From Bacteroidota bacterium (GTDB lineage Bacteria > Bacteroidota > Bacteroidia > Chitinophagales > Chitinophagaceae), in NCBI GenBank assembly GCA_018268055.1, contig JAFDXF010000064.1, positions 1 through 64,000 on the forward strand: a DNA stretch of 64,000 nucleotides, written 5' to 3'. How positions within the stretch are numbered: position 1 is the first letter of the stretch; each line of letters begins with the position of its first letter. A program made the position numbers and the translations under genes. Positions 25,501-34,437 of this stretch are shown in pieces. The notes below the pieces were generated by a model. That model saw only the letters and a list, made by a program, of their open reading frames with translations, ran no database searches and had not been told where the DNA came from.

Positions 25501-27180
25501 CTACAAATGAACAACTTTTCCTTTTTTAATTGCATTGATAAAATCAATTGCTTTAATGTATTCCTGCTTTTTATGCTCCAATGTTAAAATAAGACTCTTA
25601 TAGTTATCGTTCATTTTGTATGGAGTAATTTGTTTTTTTACCTCATTCAATGTTGCCACCGAATTCGTATATAGTTTCAACATGCTGTCTGCACGGTTTA
25701 AGAGTGTAGATTTATCAAATTTTTCATTGATGTTATCCCAGTCTATTTGTGCATAGTCGGCTCTTAGCTTGTTTTCTAGTTTATTCCAATCAAGCTTCTC
25801 TAATTCATTTTTATAAACAGTCTTAAGTTCTTCTTTTTCATTTTCAGTTAGCACATCTGCTACTTGAGCTTCAATTTGATTCCATTCAAACTGCTCAACA
25901 AGGCTTTTTGATTTGGCTACAACGTCTTGCACTTGTTGTTCCTGATGTTTATTTAATTCAGGTTTTCCTGCTCTTTCAGTGTATGCTACATTGATGTAAT
26001 CCAATTTTTTTGAGTTTGGTGTAAGCTCATTTTCTGAAGGTATAGTTTTGGAAGTAAGATTTTTTACGGTACTTGTCTTATTCGGCTTTGAATAGGCAAA
26101 AGAATTTATTTCACTGATTGGTTTATCAACATTTGCAGATGCAAATAAAATATCCTCAGGAATAGGAGATAGGTTGGAGAAATTAGTTATAGATTTTTGT
26201 CGGCTACTGTTTGTCTTATTTTCGGTATTGATATATATATTTAAAAATAAAAGACAGAAAATTCCTGCCATAAAAGAAAGTAATTTAGATACTGAAAAAA
26301 CAGATTTTGTTTTTTTATCCAAAATCAATTCTACTCTTTGTAATAGTAATGAGCGTTTATTGACAGCAGGTAGAGAAAGGCTATTGGGAGTGGTCATATT
26401 TTTTCCAATGGTCAATAATGCCGAAGCATAATGGTATGCATTATATTCAAATTGCAACACTAACTCGTCACAACTCTTTTCTCGTTCTAATTCCAATTCT
26501 CTACAAAGAAATTTTACAAATGGATTGAAGTATAAAATGGTATTAACAAACTGAACACAAATATTGATTAGGTAGTCATATCTTTTAATGTGTGCTAATT
26601 CGTGCAATAGGACTGCTTCTATCTGTTGAGTAGTTAATTGATTGATTACAGCTAATGGCAAAAGAATTAAAGGCTTATAGAAGCCGACAGTCAGTGGTGA
26701 TTTTATTAATTTTGAAAACCGGATATTGATATTTCTTTTGATGCCCATTGCCACAGCTGTTCTTGAAGCAAATAGTCTGAATGAAAAATCTACTTTTAAT
26801 AAATCGGTATTGCGTATTTGCTTAATGTATTGAATATTTTTTATAAAATTCAATATGGGGAAAAACAGTAGGGCAAAATAGATAATTGAACCAAAGTAAA
26901 TAATTTTAGCGACGATAGAGTCTGCTTGTATAGATTGAGTGATAAATAAAGCGGAGTAATTTTCATTTTGCAAAGAAAAAAACATCAATGAAACAAAGGT
27001 GTAAATAAACCACCCAAAACCTGCAATAATAAAAGTAGCAGCTATTGTTGCTTTGGTAGATGATTTTAGTTTAATAAAAATATTGGTGAACGTCTTATAG
27101 AATATCCATAGTAAAGCCATTTGCCATATACTGTGCAATAACGCAATACCAAATATTTGTATCAAACTATGTTGATTCAT
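25501..27180 (-). CDS. M56-family (BlaR1-like) membrane metallopeptidase
   Basis: Integral membrane zinc protease of 559 aa paired with a BlaI repressor. Four hydrophobic segments occur (near 5-25, 38-70, 90-115 and 295-315) around the cytoplasmic protease domain, whose HELAH motif is at 193-197, followed by the ELEREKSCDEL segment supplying the third ligand. The C-terminal 240 or so residues after the last helix are charged and contain three W-centred motifs (FEWNQIE, LDWNKLE, IDWDNIN) instead of the penicillin-binding sensor of classical BlaR1. The signal it senses is therefore unlikely to be a beta-lactam. It starts one base after the blaI stop, so the two are cotranscribed. Confidence 0.9.
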   Translation of the reverse strand: MNQHSLIQIFGIALLHSIWQMALLWIFYKTFTNIFIKLKSSTKATIAATFIIAGFGWFIYTFVSLMFFSLQNENYSALFITQSIQADSIVAKIIYFGSIIYFALLFFPILNFIKNIQYIKQIRNTDLLKVDFSFRLFASRTAVAMGIKRNINIRFSKLIKSPLTVGFYKPLILLPLAVINQLTTQQIEAVLLHELAHIKRYDYLINICVQFVNTILYFNPFVKFLCRELELEREKSCDELVLQFEYNAYHYASALLTIGKNMTTPNSLSLPAVNKRSLLLQRVELILDKKTKSVFSVSKLLSFMAGIFCLLFLNIYINTENKTNSSRQKSITNFSNLSPIPEDILFASANVDKPISEINSFAYSKPNKTSTVKNLTSKTIPSENELTPNSKKLDYINVAYTERAGKPELNKHQEQQVQDVVAKSKSLVEQFEWNQIEAQVADVLTENEKEELKTVYKNELEKLDWNKLENKLRADYAQIDWDNINEKFDKSTLLNRADSMLKLYTNSVATLNEVKKQITPYKMNDNYKSLILTLEHKKQEYIKAIDFINAIKKGKVVHL

Positions 27181-27181
27181 T

Positions 27182-27568
27182 TTACTGACGCAAATTGTCT
27201 AATAAAGATTGAATTTTTTCCAACTCTTCTTTGCTCGCTTTATAATTATTGTCACCCAATGCCTGCATTACTAATTGAGTAGGAGAGCCGCCAAAAAGAC
27301 TATCAATCATTTTGTGCAACAAATGTTTTTGAGTTGATTCTTTGTTTGCAACAGGCTGATAAATGTGGGTACGCATAGAATCATCTCTTTTCACTATTCC
27401 TTTTTCATGCATTATTTGCATCAACTTCAGGGTAGTGGTATATCCAACGTCTTTTGATTGAATAAGTTCTTCATGTACATCGCGTACGGTAGCAGTTCCC
27501 TTTGCCCATAATATTTGAAGAATTTCTAATTCACTTTCGGTCGGTTTATGAATTTTTTGCGTACGCAT
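27182..27568 (-). CDS. blaI: BlaI/MecI/CopY-family repressor
   Basis: Winged-helix repressor of 128 aa, the normal length. PTESELEILQILWAKGTATVRDVHEEL is recognisable across the N-terminal DNA-binding helices, and YTTTLKLMQIMHEKGIV is the wing region with the proteolysis-sensitive part beyond it. The C-terminal helices allow dimer formation. Proteins of this family are inactivated by their M56 partner, here encoded directly downstream. A perfect dyad at 27586-27607 lies 17 bp before its start and is the likely operator. Confidence 0.94.
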   Translation of the reverse strand: MRTQKIHKPTESELEILQILWAKGTATVRDVHEELIQSKDVGYTTTLKLMQIMHEKGIVKRDDSMRTHIYQPVANKESTQKHLLHKMIDSLFGGSPTQLVMQALGDNNYKASKEELEKIQSLLDNLRQ

Positions 27569-27585
27569 AAGAAAAAATTTTATCG

Positions 27586-27607
27586 AATTTACGATTAGTT
27601 TCGTAAA
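27586..27607. promoter_or_regulatory. Probable BlaI operator dyad
   Basis: ATTTACGA (27586-27593) and TCGTAAAT (27600-27607) are perfect inverted arms with a 6-nt spacer. A variant -7 box TAAATTCG (minus strand, 27590-27583) overlaps the proximal arm, so binding would block transcription of the blaI-M56 unit. Autoregulation is known for the family; this particular site is inferred. Confidence 0.6.
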
Positions 27608-27680
27608 TAGGTTTGATTTTTATATAAATGGTAGGACTTTAACCAAATTTTTACAGAGTTTTAAAATTCGGCTATCGCAT

Positions 27681-27716
27681 AAAAAATAAGTCCCACTGTA
27701 GAAACAGCAGGACTTA
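27681..27716 (-). terminator. Intrinsic terminator of hppA
   Basis: TAAGTCC (27687-27693) pairs with GGACTTA (27710-27716), with an inner CTGT/ACAG stem and AGAA loop. Read on the minus strand it is followed by a T6 run. It lies 25 bp past the pyrophosphatase stop. Confidence 0.85.
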
Positions 27717-27740
27717 ATGTGAATGGTTCTGATTAAGCTT

Positions 27741-29984
27741 TTATCTGTAAGAAACCGTATTGCTCATTTCTGTTTTTGCAATTGGAGTCTCAACTATTAT
27801 AGTTTTTGTTTTACTGTTTTCGCTTTTAGGAGCAGTAGCATTAGTTGTATTCTTGCTATGAATCTGTGCCAGAGTTGGTGCGATAACCAAAGATACAATA
27901 GACATTAGTTTTATCAAAATATTCATTGAAGGACCTGAAGTATCTTTAAATGGATCACCCACTGTGTCTCCCGTTACTGATGCCTTATGAGGTTCAGATT
28001 TCTTGTAATACATCTCGCCATTGATTTCAACACCTTTCTCAAATGATTTTTTAGCGTTATCCCAAGCACCACCTGCATTGTTTTGGAACATACCCATAAG
28101 CACACCGCTCACAGTAGCACCTGCTAAGAAACCGCCTAAAGCTTCTGGGCCAAGTAAAAACCCAATAACAATAGGAGAGATAATTGTAATTGCACCGGGC
28201 AATAACATTTTTTTAATTGAAGCTTGTGTAGAGATGGCAACACATTTATCATATTCCGGTTTGCCTGTTCCTTCCATAATACCCGGTATTGTTCTGAATT
28301 GTCGACGTACTTCTTCCACCATACTCATAGCTGCTTCGCCTACTGCGCGGATGGCCAATGAAGAGAAAATAAACGGAATCATACCTCCAATAAAAAGAGC
28401 AGCAAGAACATCAGCTTTATAAATGTCAATATGTTGATTGTCTGGTAATGCTACTCCAACAAAAGCTGCAAACAAAGCGAGTGCTGTTAATGCAGCAGAT
28501 GCTATTGCAAAACCTTTACCGGTAGCAGCAGTTGTATTTCCTACTGCATCTAAGACGTCTGTTTTTTCACGAACTTCTTTTGGTAATTCACTCATTTCAG
28601 CGATTCCCCCTGCATTATCTGCAATAGGTCCAAAAGCATCAATCGCCAACTGCATTGCGGTAGTAGCCATCATACCTGCTGCAGCAATAGCCACACCATA
28701 AAGCCCGGCAAATTGATATGAACCCCAAATTCCACCGGCCAATACTAGTATAGGTAAGAAAGTAGATTCCATTCCGATTGCTAATCCGCCGATAACGTTT
28801 GTAGCGTGCCCGGTAGATGATTGTTTAATAATAGATAAAACCGGTCTTTTGCCCATGGCTGTATAATATTCAGTAATTGTACTCATCAAAGCACCAACCA
28901 AAAGACCTACACCGATTGCACCTAAAACATCCCATTTTGAAAAATGAAAACCACGGAGCTCCATTTGCTCAGGCAAAATAAAATAAACAAGTCCGGCAGA
29001 AGCAATAGCAGTAAGTATGATTGAACCCCAGTTACCCATGTTTAATGCTTTCTGTACATTATTTGTACTTATACCTGCCGATTCGCTAATGCGAACGAAG
29101 AATGTACCAAATATTGAGAAAAGAATGCCAAGTCCTGCAATCAACATTGGAAGTACAATGGGAGAGAAGCCGGACATATTATCATTGCCCGCAGTAACTA
29201 CAGTTTGTTGGCCTAATACAATAGTTGCCAGTACTGTGGCAACATAAGAACCGAAAAGATCAGCACCCATACCTGCAACATCACCTACATTATCGCCTAC
29301 GTTGTCGGCAATAGTTGCAGGGTTTCTTGGATCGTCTTCAGGAATACCTGCTTCTACCTTTCCTACAAGGTCAGCACCCACATCGGCAGCTTTGGTATAG
29401 ATACCGCCGCCTACACGAGCAAATAATGCAATAGATTCAGCACCAAGTGAAAAACCGGTTAATACTTCAATTGTTTGAAGCATTTCTGAACTGTTTACAC
29501 CTGCATCGCCTGCAAAGTATGTTTTGAATAAAATGTAAAGGCCACCTAAGCCAAGTACAGCTAAGCCGGCAACGCCTAATCCCATCACGGCACCACCGGT
29601 AAAAGATACATTCAATGCTTTACTAAGACTTGATTTTGCTGCTTGTGCAGTACGCACATTTGCTTTTGTTGCCACCCGCATACCAATGTATCCGGCAGTT
29701 GCGCTAAATACAGCGCCAATAACAAATGCTACTGCAATCAGCCAATGAGAATGTGGGTTTGTCGTAGCCATTACTGCTAGCAGAATTCCTACGATTACAA
29801 CGAAATAGCCCAATATTTTCCATTCTGCTTTTAAAAAAGCCATTGCGCCTTCAGCAATATAATTGCTGATTTCTTTCATCCTGTCGTTTCCGGCATCTTG
29901 TTTAGATACCCAATTAAACTTAATTAAGGTGTAAATCAATCCAATAACTCCAAAAACGGGAACGAGGTAAATCAAATTATTCAT
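27741..29984 (-). CDS. hppA: Membrane-bound ion-translocating pyrophosphatase, K+-dependent type
   Basis: Hydrolyses pyrophosphate to pump H+ or Na+ out of the cytoplasm. 747 aa with about 15-16 hydrophobic segments. The substrate site is visible in [20 protein letters not shown] and [20 protein letters not shown]. The sequence [10 protein letters not shown] has Ala486 and Gly489 where K+-independent enzymes carry Lys and Thr, which marks the K+-dependent class (established rule for this family). Whether it pumps H+ or Na+ I cannot decide. After the last membrane helix there is an extra polar tail of about 40 residues (from HSKNTTNA). A -7 box lies upstream at 30041-30048 and a terminator downstream, so it is monocistronic. 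Confidence 0.95.
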   Translation of the reverse strand: MNNLIYLVPVFGVIGLIYTLIKFNWVSKQDAGNDRMKEISNYIAEGAMAFLKAEWKILGYFVVIVGILLAVMATTNPHSHWLIAVAFVIGAVFSATAGYIGMRVATKANVRTAQAAKSSLSKALNVSFTGGAVMGLGVAGLAVLGLGGLYILFKTYFAGDAGVNSSEMLQTIEVLTGFSLGAESIALFARVGGGIYTKAADVGADLVGKVEAGIPEDDPRNPATIADNVGDNVGDVAGMGADLFGSYVATVLATIVLGQQTVVTAGNDNMSGFSPIVLPMLIAGLGILFSIFGTFFVRISESAGISTNNVQKALNMGNWGSIILTAIASAGLVYFILPEQMELRGFHFSKWDVLGAIGVGLLVGALMSTITEYYTAMGKRPVLSIIKQSSTGHATNVIGGLAIGMESTFLPILVLAGGIWGSYQFAGLYGVAIAAAGMMATTAMQLAIDAFGPIADNAGGIAEMSELPKEVREKTDVLDAVGNTTAATGKGFAIASAALTALALFAAFVGVALPDNQHIDIYKADVLAALFIGGMIPFIFSSLAIRAVGEAAMSMVEEVRRQFRTIPGIMEGTGKPEYDKCVAISTQASIKKMLLPGAITIISPIVIGFLLGPEALGGFLAGATVSGVLMGMFQNNAGGAWDNAKKSFEKGVEINGEMYYKKSEPHKASVTGDTVGDPFKDTSGPSMNILIKLMSIVSLVIAPTLAQIHSKNTTNATAPKSENSKTKTIIVETPIAKTEMSNTVSYR

Positions 29985-30040
29985 AAGTGTTGTTTCTTAT
30001 TCAGCAATAATGCAAAAATTTTAACTTTTTTGCAGGGCGG

Positions 30041-30048
30041 CAAAGATA
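30041..30048 (-). promoter_or_regulatory. -7 box TATCTTTG of hppA
   Basis: Exact TAnnTTTG match on the minus strand, 56 nt before the hppA ATG (29984). Confidence 0.55.
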
Positions 30049-30112
30049 GGGGAAAAAGAATTTCGTAAATAAAGTTGAATGGTGCTATTTTTTCAATAAA
30101 TACCAATGAAAA

Positions 30113-31630
30113 TCAATGTTCTGATACGCTGAAAAAGGCCTCCGAAAGTGTCGAAATAATATCAGAAGCGGTCATTGCTTCTGGAGAATATTTTTTTTCT
30201 GCAATATCGCCTGCTAAACCATGCAAAAAGACACCAAAAATGGCGGCATTTGTGGGTGTATAACCTTGAGCTAATAGTCCGGTCAATAAACCTGTAAGCA
30301 CATCGCCACTGCCGCCTTTTGCCATACCTGAATTTCCGGTTTGATTATAATATTGCTTCCCTTCAGGAGTGTTGATACAAGTATGATGCCCTTTCAAAAC
30401 AATGACGCAGTTTAATTTCTTCGCCATTACACCGGCTTTATTAATTCTGTCAAAATCATTTTCTAAGAAGCCAAACAGTCTTTCAAATTCTTTGGGGTGT
30501 GGGGTTAGTATAGACTGTTCCGGTATTAAATTCATTAATTCAATATTGCTGGCTATTATATTTAACGCATCAGCGTCAATAACCATTGGTTTTTTATAGG
30601 ACGAAAGAATTTTTTTTAAGCATTGCATTGTTTCATTTTCTGTACCAATTCCCGGACCGATTCCAATGGCTGTATATTTATTTAAATCATCAATAACATT
30701 TGAAATCATTAAAAAATTATCATCAACAGAAACCATAGCTTCAGGCACAGAAGATTGAATAATTTCATAACCGCTTTTGGGAATATGGCAAGAAACCAAT
30801 CCGGCGCCACTATGAATGCAAGCTTTGGATGCAAGAACAGCAGCACCCATTTTGCCATAACTGCCGGCAATCAAAAGCGCATGACCGAAATTCCCTTTGT
30901 GTGCAAAACGATTCCTTGGTTTGTAAACATTTTTAATAAAATCTAATTCTGTAATAATAGATGTATCGTTGAGTTGAGCTTCAAAAGCTTTGTGTAAGCC
31001 AATATCCAGAATATGCACCTCACCGAGAGCCGATGCATTTTCCGCTACTAAAAATGCAGGTTTAAAACATTGAAAACTTAAAGTGTGCGTAGCAAGTATC
31101 GTTGTATTTCCTTTTGAAGAACCATCGACAAACAAACCACTTGGTATATCAATTGAAATAATTTTACAGCCTGAACGATTGATAAATTCAATTAAACTTT
31201 TTGCAATTCCTTCAACAGCTCTGTTGATTCCGGAGCCGAGTAATGCATCAATAATTATTTCATCATTTGAGGGTTGATGAAAATCTTCTTCTTTCTGAAT
31301 AAAAAATATTTTTACTTCAGGATATTGTTGTAATCGTTCTAAATTAATTTGAAAGTCATCTGTTCCTTTGTGACCAATATCTAAAATAAAAACAGAAACT
31401 TTAATATTTTGTTTGGCAAGCAATCTGGCAATAGCAAGGCCATCGCCACCATTATTCCCTTTGCCGCAAAAAATATTAAACGGCTTATTGTTGTAGCCAT
31501 TTTCTTCAAGCCAAAAAACACATTTTGTAGCGGCTCTTTCCATTAAGTTTACAGAAGAAATAGGTTCATATTGAATGGTGAACTGATCCCATTCCCTAAT
31601 TTGGACTGCATTTAATATTTCCATTACCAT
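30113..31630 (-). CDS. nnr: Bifunctional NAD(P)H-hydrate epimerase / ADP-dependent dehydratase
   Basis: Repairs hydrated NAD(P)H. The N-terminal half (about 1-210, YjeF_N) is the epimerase, with CGKGNNGGDGLAIARLL as the nucleotide loop and DALLGSGINRAVEG. The C-terminal half (about 220-505, YjeF_C) is the dehydratase, with HAGAGLVS-like turn, LTPHPKEFERL and the NSGMAKGGSGDVLTG motif of the ribokinase-like fold. 505 aa is usual for the fused form. The protein may begin at either of two ATGs two codons apart (31630 or 31624). A strong hairpin covers the first and stops right before the second. Confidence 0.95.
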   Translation of the reverse strand: MVMEILNAVQIREWDQFTIQYEPISSVNLMERAATKCVFWLEENGYNNKPFNIFCGKGNNGGDGLAIARLLAKQNIKVSVFILDIGHKGTDDFQINLERLQQYPEVKIFFIQKEEDFHQPSNDEIIIDALLGSGINRAVEGIAKSLIEFINRSGCKIISIDIPSGLFVDGSSKGNTTILATHTLSFQCFKPAFLVAENASALGEVHILDIGLHKAFEAQLNDTSIITELDFIKNVYKPRNRFAHKGNFGHALLIAGSYGKMGAAVLASKACIHSGAGLVSCHIPKSGYEIIQSSVPEAMVSVDDNFLMISNVIDDLNKYTAIGIGPGIGTENETMQCLKKILSSYKKPMVIDADALNIIASNIELMNLIPEQSILTPHPKEFERLFGFLENDFDRINKAGVMAKKLNCVIVLKGHHTCINTPEGKQYYNQTGNSGMAKGGSGDVLTGLLTGLLAQGYTPTNAAIFGVFLHGLAGDIAEKKYSPEAMTASDIISTLSEAFFSVSEH

Positions 31631-31652
31631 AAAGTTGATAAACTTTTATGGT
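31626..31652 (-). promoter_or_regulatory. Hairpin covering the first start codon of the NAD(P)HX repair gene
   Basis: ACCATAAAGTT (31626-31636) and AACTTTTATGGT (31641-31652) form an inverted repeat with one bulged base and a 4-nt loop. On the minus-strand RNA the first ATG (31630) is inside the 3' arm, while the second ATG (31624) follows the stem. It has no T-run, so it is not a typical terminator for the upstream serine hydrolase. A role in translation is inference. Confidence 0.45.
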
Positions 31653-31662
31653 ATTTCTTAAA

Positions 31663-32916
31663 TTAGTTTTTTGTTTTTTTTGAAGAACGCTGTTTCATCT
31701 CTAACTTTTGCTTTTGATCTGTATTTTCACTTTCATCATCCGAGTGAATTTTTCTCTGTAAGTAAGGGCCAAAAATATCATAACATAAATGGGCTGCATC
31801 ATAAATTTTATGATTAAAACGGTTGCCTATTATAATGATCGTTGCTTTTTCATCTATCAGTCGTGCAAATGCTGCATTGCTTCCGTGCCATTTTCCAAAA
31901 TGATAAACAATTTTTTTCCCGTTTGGTAAGAGTTGTAATCTCCAGCCTAATCCATAATTATGAATTCCATCTTTTTCAAAACTGTATCCTTTAAATGCAG
32001 AGTCAAGCAATGGTTGATCAAGTAGTTGATTGGTATAAAGAGCCTGATCCCATTTCAATAAATCTCGGGGCGTTGTATAAACGTTTTTATCCCCATACGT
32101 TGCATCCAAGAAATCAAAATTCCAATATGTACCGCTGGTGGTAAATGAAGGTGTGGCTGTTGCTGTGTCTTTTAAAGTGAAAATATAAGTGTGGTCCATC
32201 TGTAATGGCTTGAATATTTTTTGCTCCATATATTCAGGAAATGGAGTACTTGTAATCTTTTCTATAATTAATGCAAGCATTAAATAATTTGTATTGCAAT
32301 AATTAAATTTATTATCCGGCTTTGCTATCGGATCAGGTTTTTTATCTATCATCATTTGCAATACATCCTGATTGGTGGCAAATTGATGATTCCATTTACC
32401 TTTTTCGTCTGTTCCCCATTTATTATTACTCATAAAATAAAGATAATTGGGTAAGCCACTTCGATGGTTCAACAACATTTTAATAGTAACACCCTGGTAG
32501 GGGAATTTTGGAAAAAATTTTGTAACTGTATCTTGAAGAGATAATAAACCCTTTTGAACCAATTGTAAAATGGCAATAGCCGTGAAAGTTTTACTGGTGG
32601 AGGCAATGTGTAAGGTAGTGCTTTCGGTTAATGAATCAGATTTTCTTAAATCTCTTTTTCCAATAATTTTTTCATAGATTATTGCACCTTCTTTTGCTAT
32701 TAAAATACTTCCATTAAATCCGGTATTGAGTAGTGTAGTATCAAAAAAGTCATTTAATTCATTATAATAATGCCGAAATTCTTGTTTGCTTAATGCCGCA
32801 GGTGTCGGTGGGTAATAGTCCAATGAATCATCTTTATCTTTTTTGACGGTAGTACTGCTTTGGCATCCCGTTATAAAAGCAAGCCAACAAATAATCGCAA
32901 CAATTTTTAACTGCAT
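31663..32916 (-). CDS. Serine hydrolase (class C beta-lactamase fold), lipoprotein
   Basis: Penicillin-binding-protein-like hydrolase of 417 aa. Lipobox ITGC near residue 18 indicates membrane anchoring. The active-site motif SxxK is in IASTSKTFTA, the second motif YCN is in KFNYCNTNYLML, and HFGKWHG takes the place of the third KTG-type motif. This family includes D-aminopeptidases, esterases and carboxypeptidases; few are true beta-lactamases. The C-terminus is Lys/Gln-rich (EMKQRSSKKTKN). The repair-enzyme gene lies 32 bp downstream, and the gene is divergent from serA. A -7 box TACATTTG (32940-32933) lies 16 nt upstream. Confidence 0.88.
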   Translation of the reverse strand: MQLKIVAIICWLAFITGCQSSTTVKKDKDDSLDYYPPTPAALSKQEFRHYYNELNDFFDTTLLNTGFNGSILIAKEGAIIYEKIIGKRDLRKSDSLTESTTLHIASTSKTFTAIAILQLVQKGLLSLQDTVTKFFPKFPYQGVTIKMLLNHRSGLPNYLYFMSNNKWGTDEKGKWNHQFATNQDVLQMMIDKKPDPIAKPDNKFNYCNTNYLMLALIIEKITSTPFPEYMEQKIFKPLQMDHTYIFTLKDTATATPSFTTSGTYWNFDFLDATYGDKNVYTTPRDLLKWDQALYTNQLLDQPLLDSAFKGYSFEKDGIHNYGLGWRLQLLPNGKKIVYHFGKWHGSNAAFARLIDEKATIIIIGNRFNHKIYDAAHLCYDIFGPYLQRKIHSDDESENTDQKQKLEMKQRSSKKTKN

Positions 32917-32932
32917 ATAATATCAATTGCGG

Positions 32933-32940
32933 CAAATGTA
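32933..32940 (-). promoter_or_regulatory. -7 box TACATTTG of the serine hydrolase gene
   Basis: Exact TAnnTTTG match on the minus strand, 16 nt before the ATG at 32916. Confidence 0.5.
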
Positions 32941-32993
32941 ATTGCCCATCTGAAGTTCATACTAATTATTTTTCCCCAGCCTTGCAAAAATCT

Positions 32994-33001
32994 TAATATT
33001 G
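32994..33001 (+). promoter_or_regulatory. -7 box TAATATTG of serA
   Basis: One mismatch to TAnnTTTG; ends 4 nt before the serA ATG (33006), implying a leaderless or nearly leaderless transcript. Confidence 0.4.
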
Positions 33002-33005
33002 CAGT

Positions 33006-34244
33006 ATGGCAATCAATAGCAATACAAGTTATCCAAAAGAAAAAATCCGCATTTTATTTTTAGAAAATATCAGCGATGCCGCTGTAAGAAAATTTCGTGA
33101 ACAAGGATATAAGCATGTAGAGAAAATATCAAAAGCATTGACAGAGGATCAATTGATTGAAGTAATTAAAGACGTTCATATACTTGGCATTCGTTCTAAA
33201 ACACAGATTTCGGATAACGTACTTAGAGCTGCAAATAAATTGCAAGCAATAGGTTGTTTTTGTATTGGGGTGAATCAGGTGAATTTAAAAGAAGCCACCA
33301 AAAATGGTGTAGTGGTATTCAATGCACCTTATTCCAATACTCGATCAGTAGCTGAGTTGGTAATCGGTTCAGCGATTATGCTAATACGTAGAATACCAGA
33401 TAAAAACAAAGCAGCCCATGAAGGTGTGTGGTTTAAAGAGTCAACAGGTAGCTTTGAGTTAAGAGGTAAAACTTTAGGCATTATTGGATATGGAAATATC
33501 GGTAGCCAGGTTAGTGTTTTGGCAGAATCATTAGGAATGAAAGTTATTTTTTATGATGTAGAAACAAAGTTGCCATTGGGAAATGCTACTGATGCAAAAT
33601 CATTAAAAGAAGTTATTGCCGGCTCTGATATTGTTACATTACACGTACCTGAAACTTCACAGACTAAGAATCTCATTAATAAAAATAATTTACGCTATTT
33701 CAAAAAGGGTGCTATACTGATAAATTATGCAAGGGGAGAAGTGGTGGACTTAGAAGCTTTGCATAAATCTTTAAAAGAAGGAATAATTGGTGGCGCAGCA
33801 ATAGATGTTTTTCCTGCAGAGCCGGAAAAAAATGGAGATAAGTTCTATACCCCTTTACAAGGTTGTGCCAATGTTATTCTTACACCACATATTGGAGGAA
33901 GTACAGAAGAAGCGCAACAGAATATTGGCGAGGATGTAGGCGTTAAACTATTTAATTATTTAGAAAAAGGAATCACGTTTGGTTCCCATACTGTTCCGGC
34001 ATTAGCCTTGCCTCCGCAAGAAGGCAGTCATCGTATTTTACATATACATAATAATATACCCGGCGTACTATCAGAGATAAATACACAAATGTCTCAAAAC
34101 AAAATCAACATCCTTAGTCAATATCTAAAAACAAATGAAGATATTGGATATGTTGTGTTAGATGTTAATAAGAACATTTCTTCAAAAGCTATGAAACTAT
34201 TGAAAAATGTAAAAGGCACTATCAAAGTGCGGGTACTGTATTAA
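33006..34244 (+). CDS. serA: D-3-phosphoglycerate dehydrogenase
   Basis: Oxidises 3-phosphoglycerate to phosphohydroxypyruvate, the first step of serine synthesis. 412 aa, matching the E. coli-type (type II) enzyme. The NAD-binding motif GKTLGIIGYGNIGSQVSVLAE, the active-site segments NYARGEVVDLEAL and the catalytic His in LTPHIGGSTEEAQ are present. A C-terminal ACT domain (about 340-412; ILHIHNNIPGVLSEINT) normally binds serine for feedback inhibition. It is divergent from the serine hydrolase gene, and its -7 box is 4 nt from the start codon. Confidence 0.96.
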   Translation: MAINSNTSYPKEKIRILFLENISDAAVRKFREQGYKHVEKISKALTEDQLIEVIKDVHILGIRSKTQISDNVLRAANKLQAIGCFCIGVNQVNLKEATKNGVVVFNAPYSNTRSVAELVIGSAIMLIRRIPDKNKAAHEGVWFKESTGSFELRGKTLGIIGYGNIGSQVSVLAESLGMKVIFYDVETKLPLGNATDAKSLKEVIAGSDIVTLHVPETSQTKNLINKNNLRYFKKGAILINYARGEVVDLEALHKSLKEGIIGGAAIDVFPAEPEKNGDKFYTPLQGCANVILTPHIGGSTEEAQQNIGEDVGVKLFNYLEKGITFGSHTVPALALPPQEGSHRILHIHNNIPGVLSEINTQMSQNKINILSQYLKTNEDIGYVVLDVNKNISSKAMKLLKNVKGTIKVRVLY

Positions 34245-34317
34245 TTCCGTATTGTATTTTTTCGTATATCGGTATAATTTCTTTCACCTGAAGTAGTATA
34301 AATACTTAAGTAATTTG

Positions 34318-34348
34318 TTATGCAAAAAGTAATCTTACTATTGCATAA
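34318..34348. promoter_or_regulatory. 31-bp nested inverted repeat overlapping a -33 element
   Basis: TTATGCAA (34318-34325) and TTGCATAA (34341-34348) are perfect arms enclosing a second dyad, AGTAA/TTACT (34328-34332 and 34335-34339). There is no T-run, so it is not a serA terminator of the usual kind. The distal arm begins with the TTG that serves as -33 element for the next gene, which suggests an operator. Confidence 0.5.
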
Positions 34349-34371
34349 GCTGATAACGTACTATACTTTTG
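34341..34371 (+). promoter_or_regulatory. Promoter of the T9SS cargo gene (TTG, 20 nt, TACTTTTG)
   Basis: -33 TTG (34341-34343), 20-nt spacer and -7 box TACTTTTG (34364-34371): the best complete Bacteroidota-type promoter in the window, 66 nt before the ATG at 34438. Confidence 0.65.
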
Positions 34372-34437
34372 CATTTAGAAATCACGAATCAATCCTAAGA
34401 AAAATATTTTTTTAATCTGTATTTATACAAAGACCAA

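Noticed and set aside
28021..29247. Several antisense open frames inside hppA
   Set aside because: Mirror frames of a Gly/Ala-rich gene with no domain features; the same holds for antisense frames in gyrA, pdhA and ubiD.
31663..32916. Serine hydrolase as a beta-lactamase controlled by the BlaI/M56 pair
   Set aside because: It is 4 kb away with other genes between, has its own promoter box and no copy of the dyad, and the M56 protein lacks a beta-lactam sensor.
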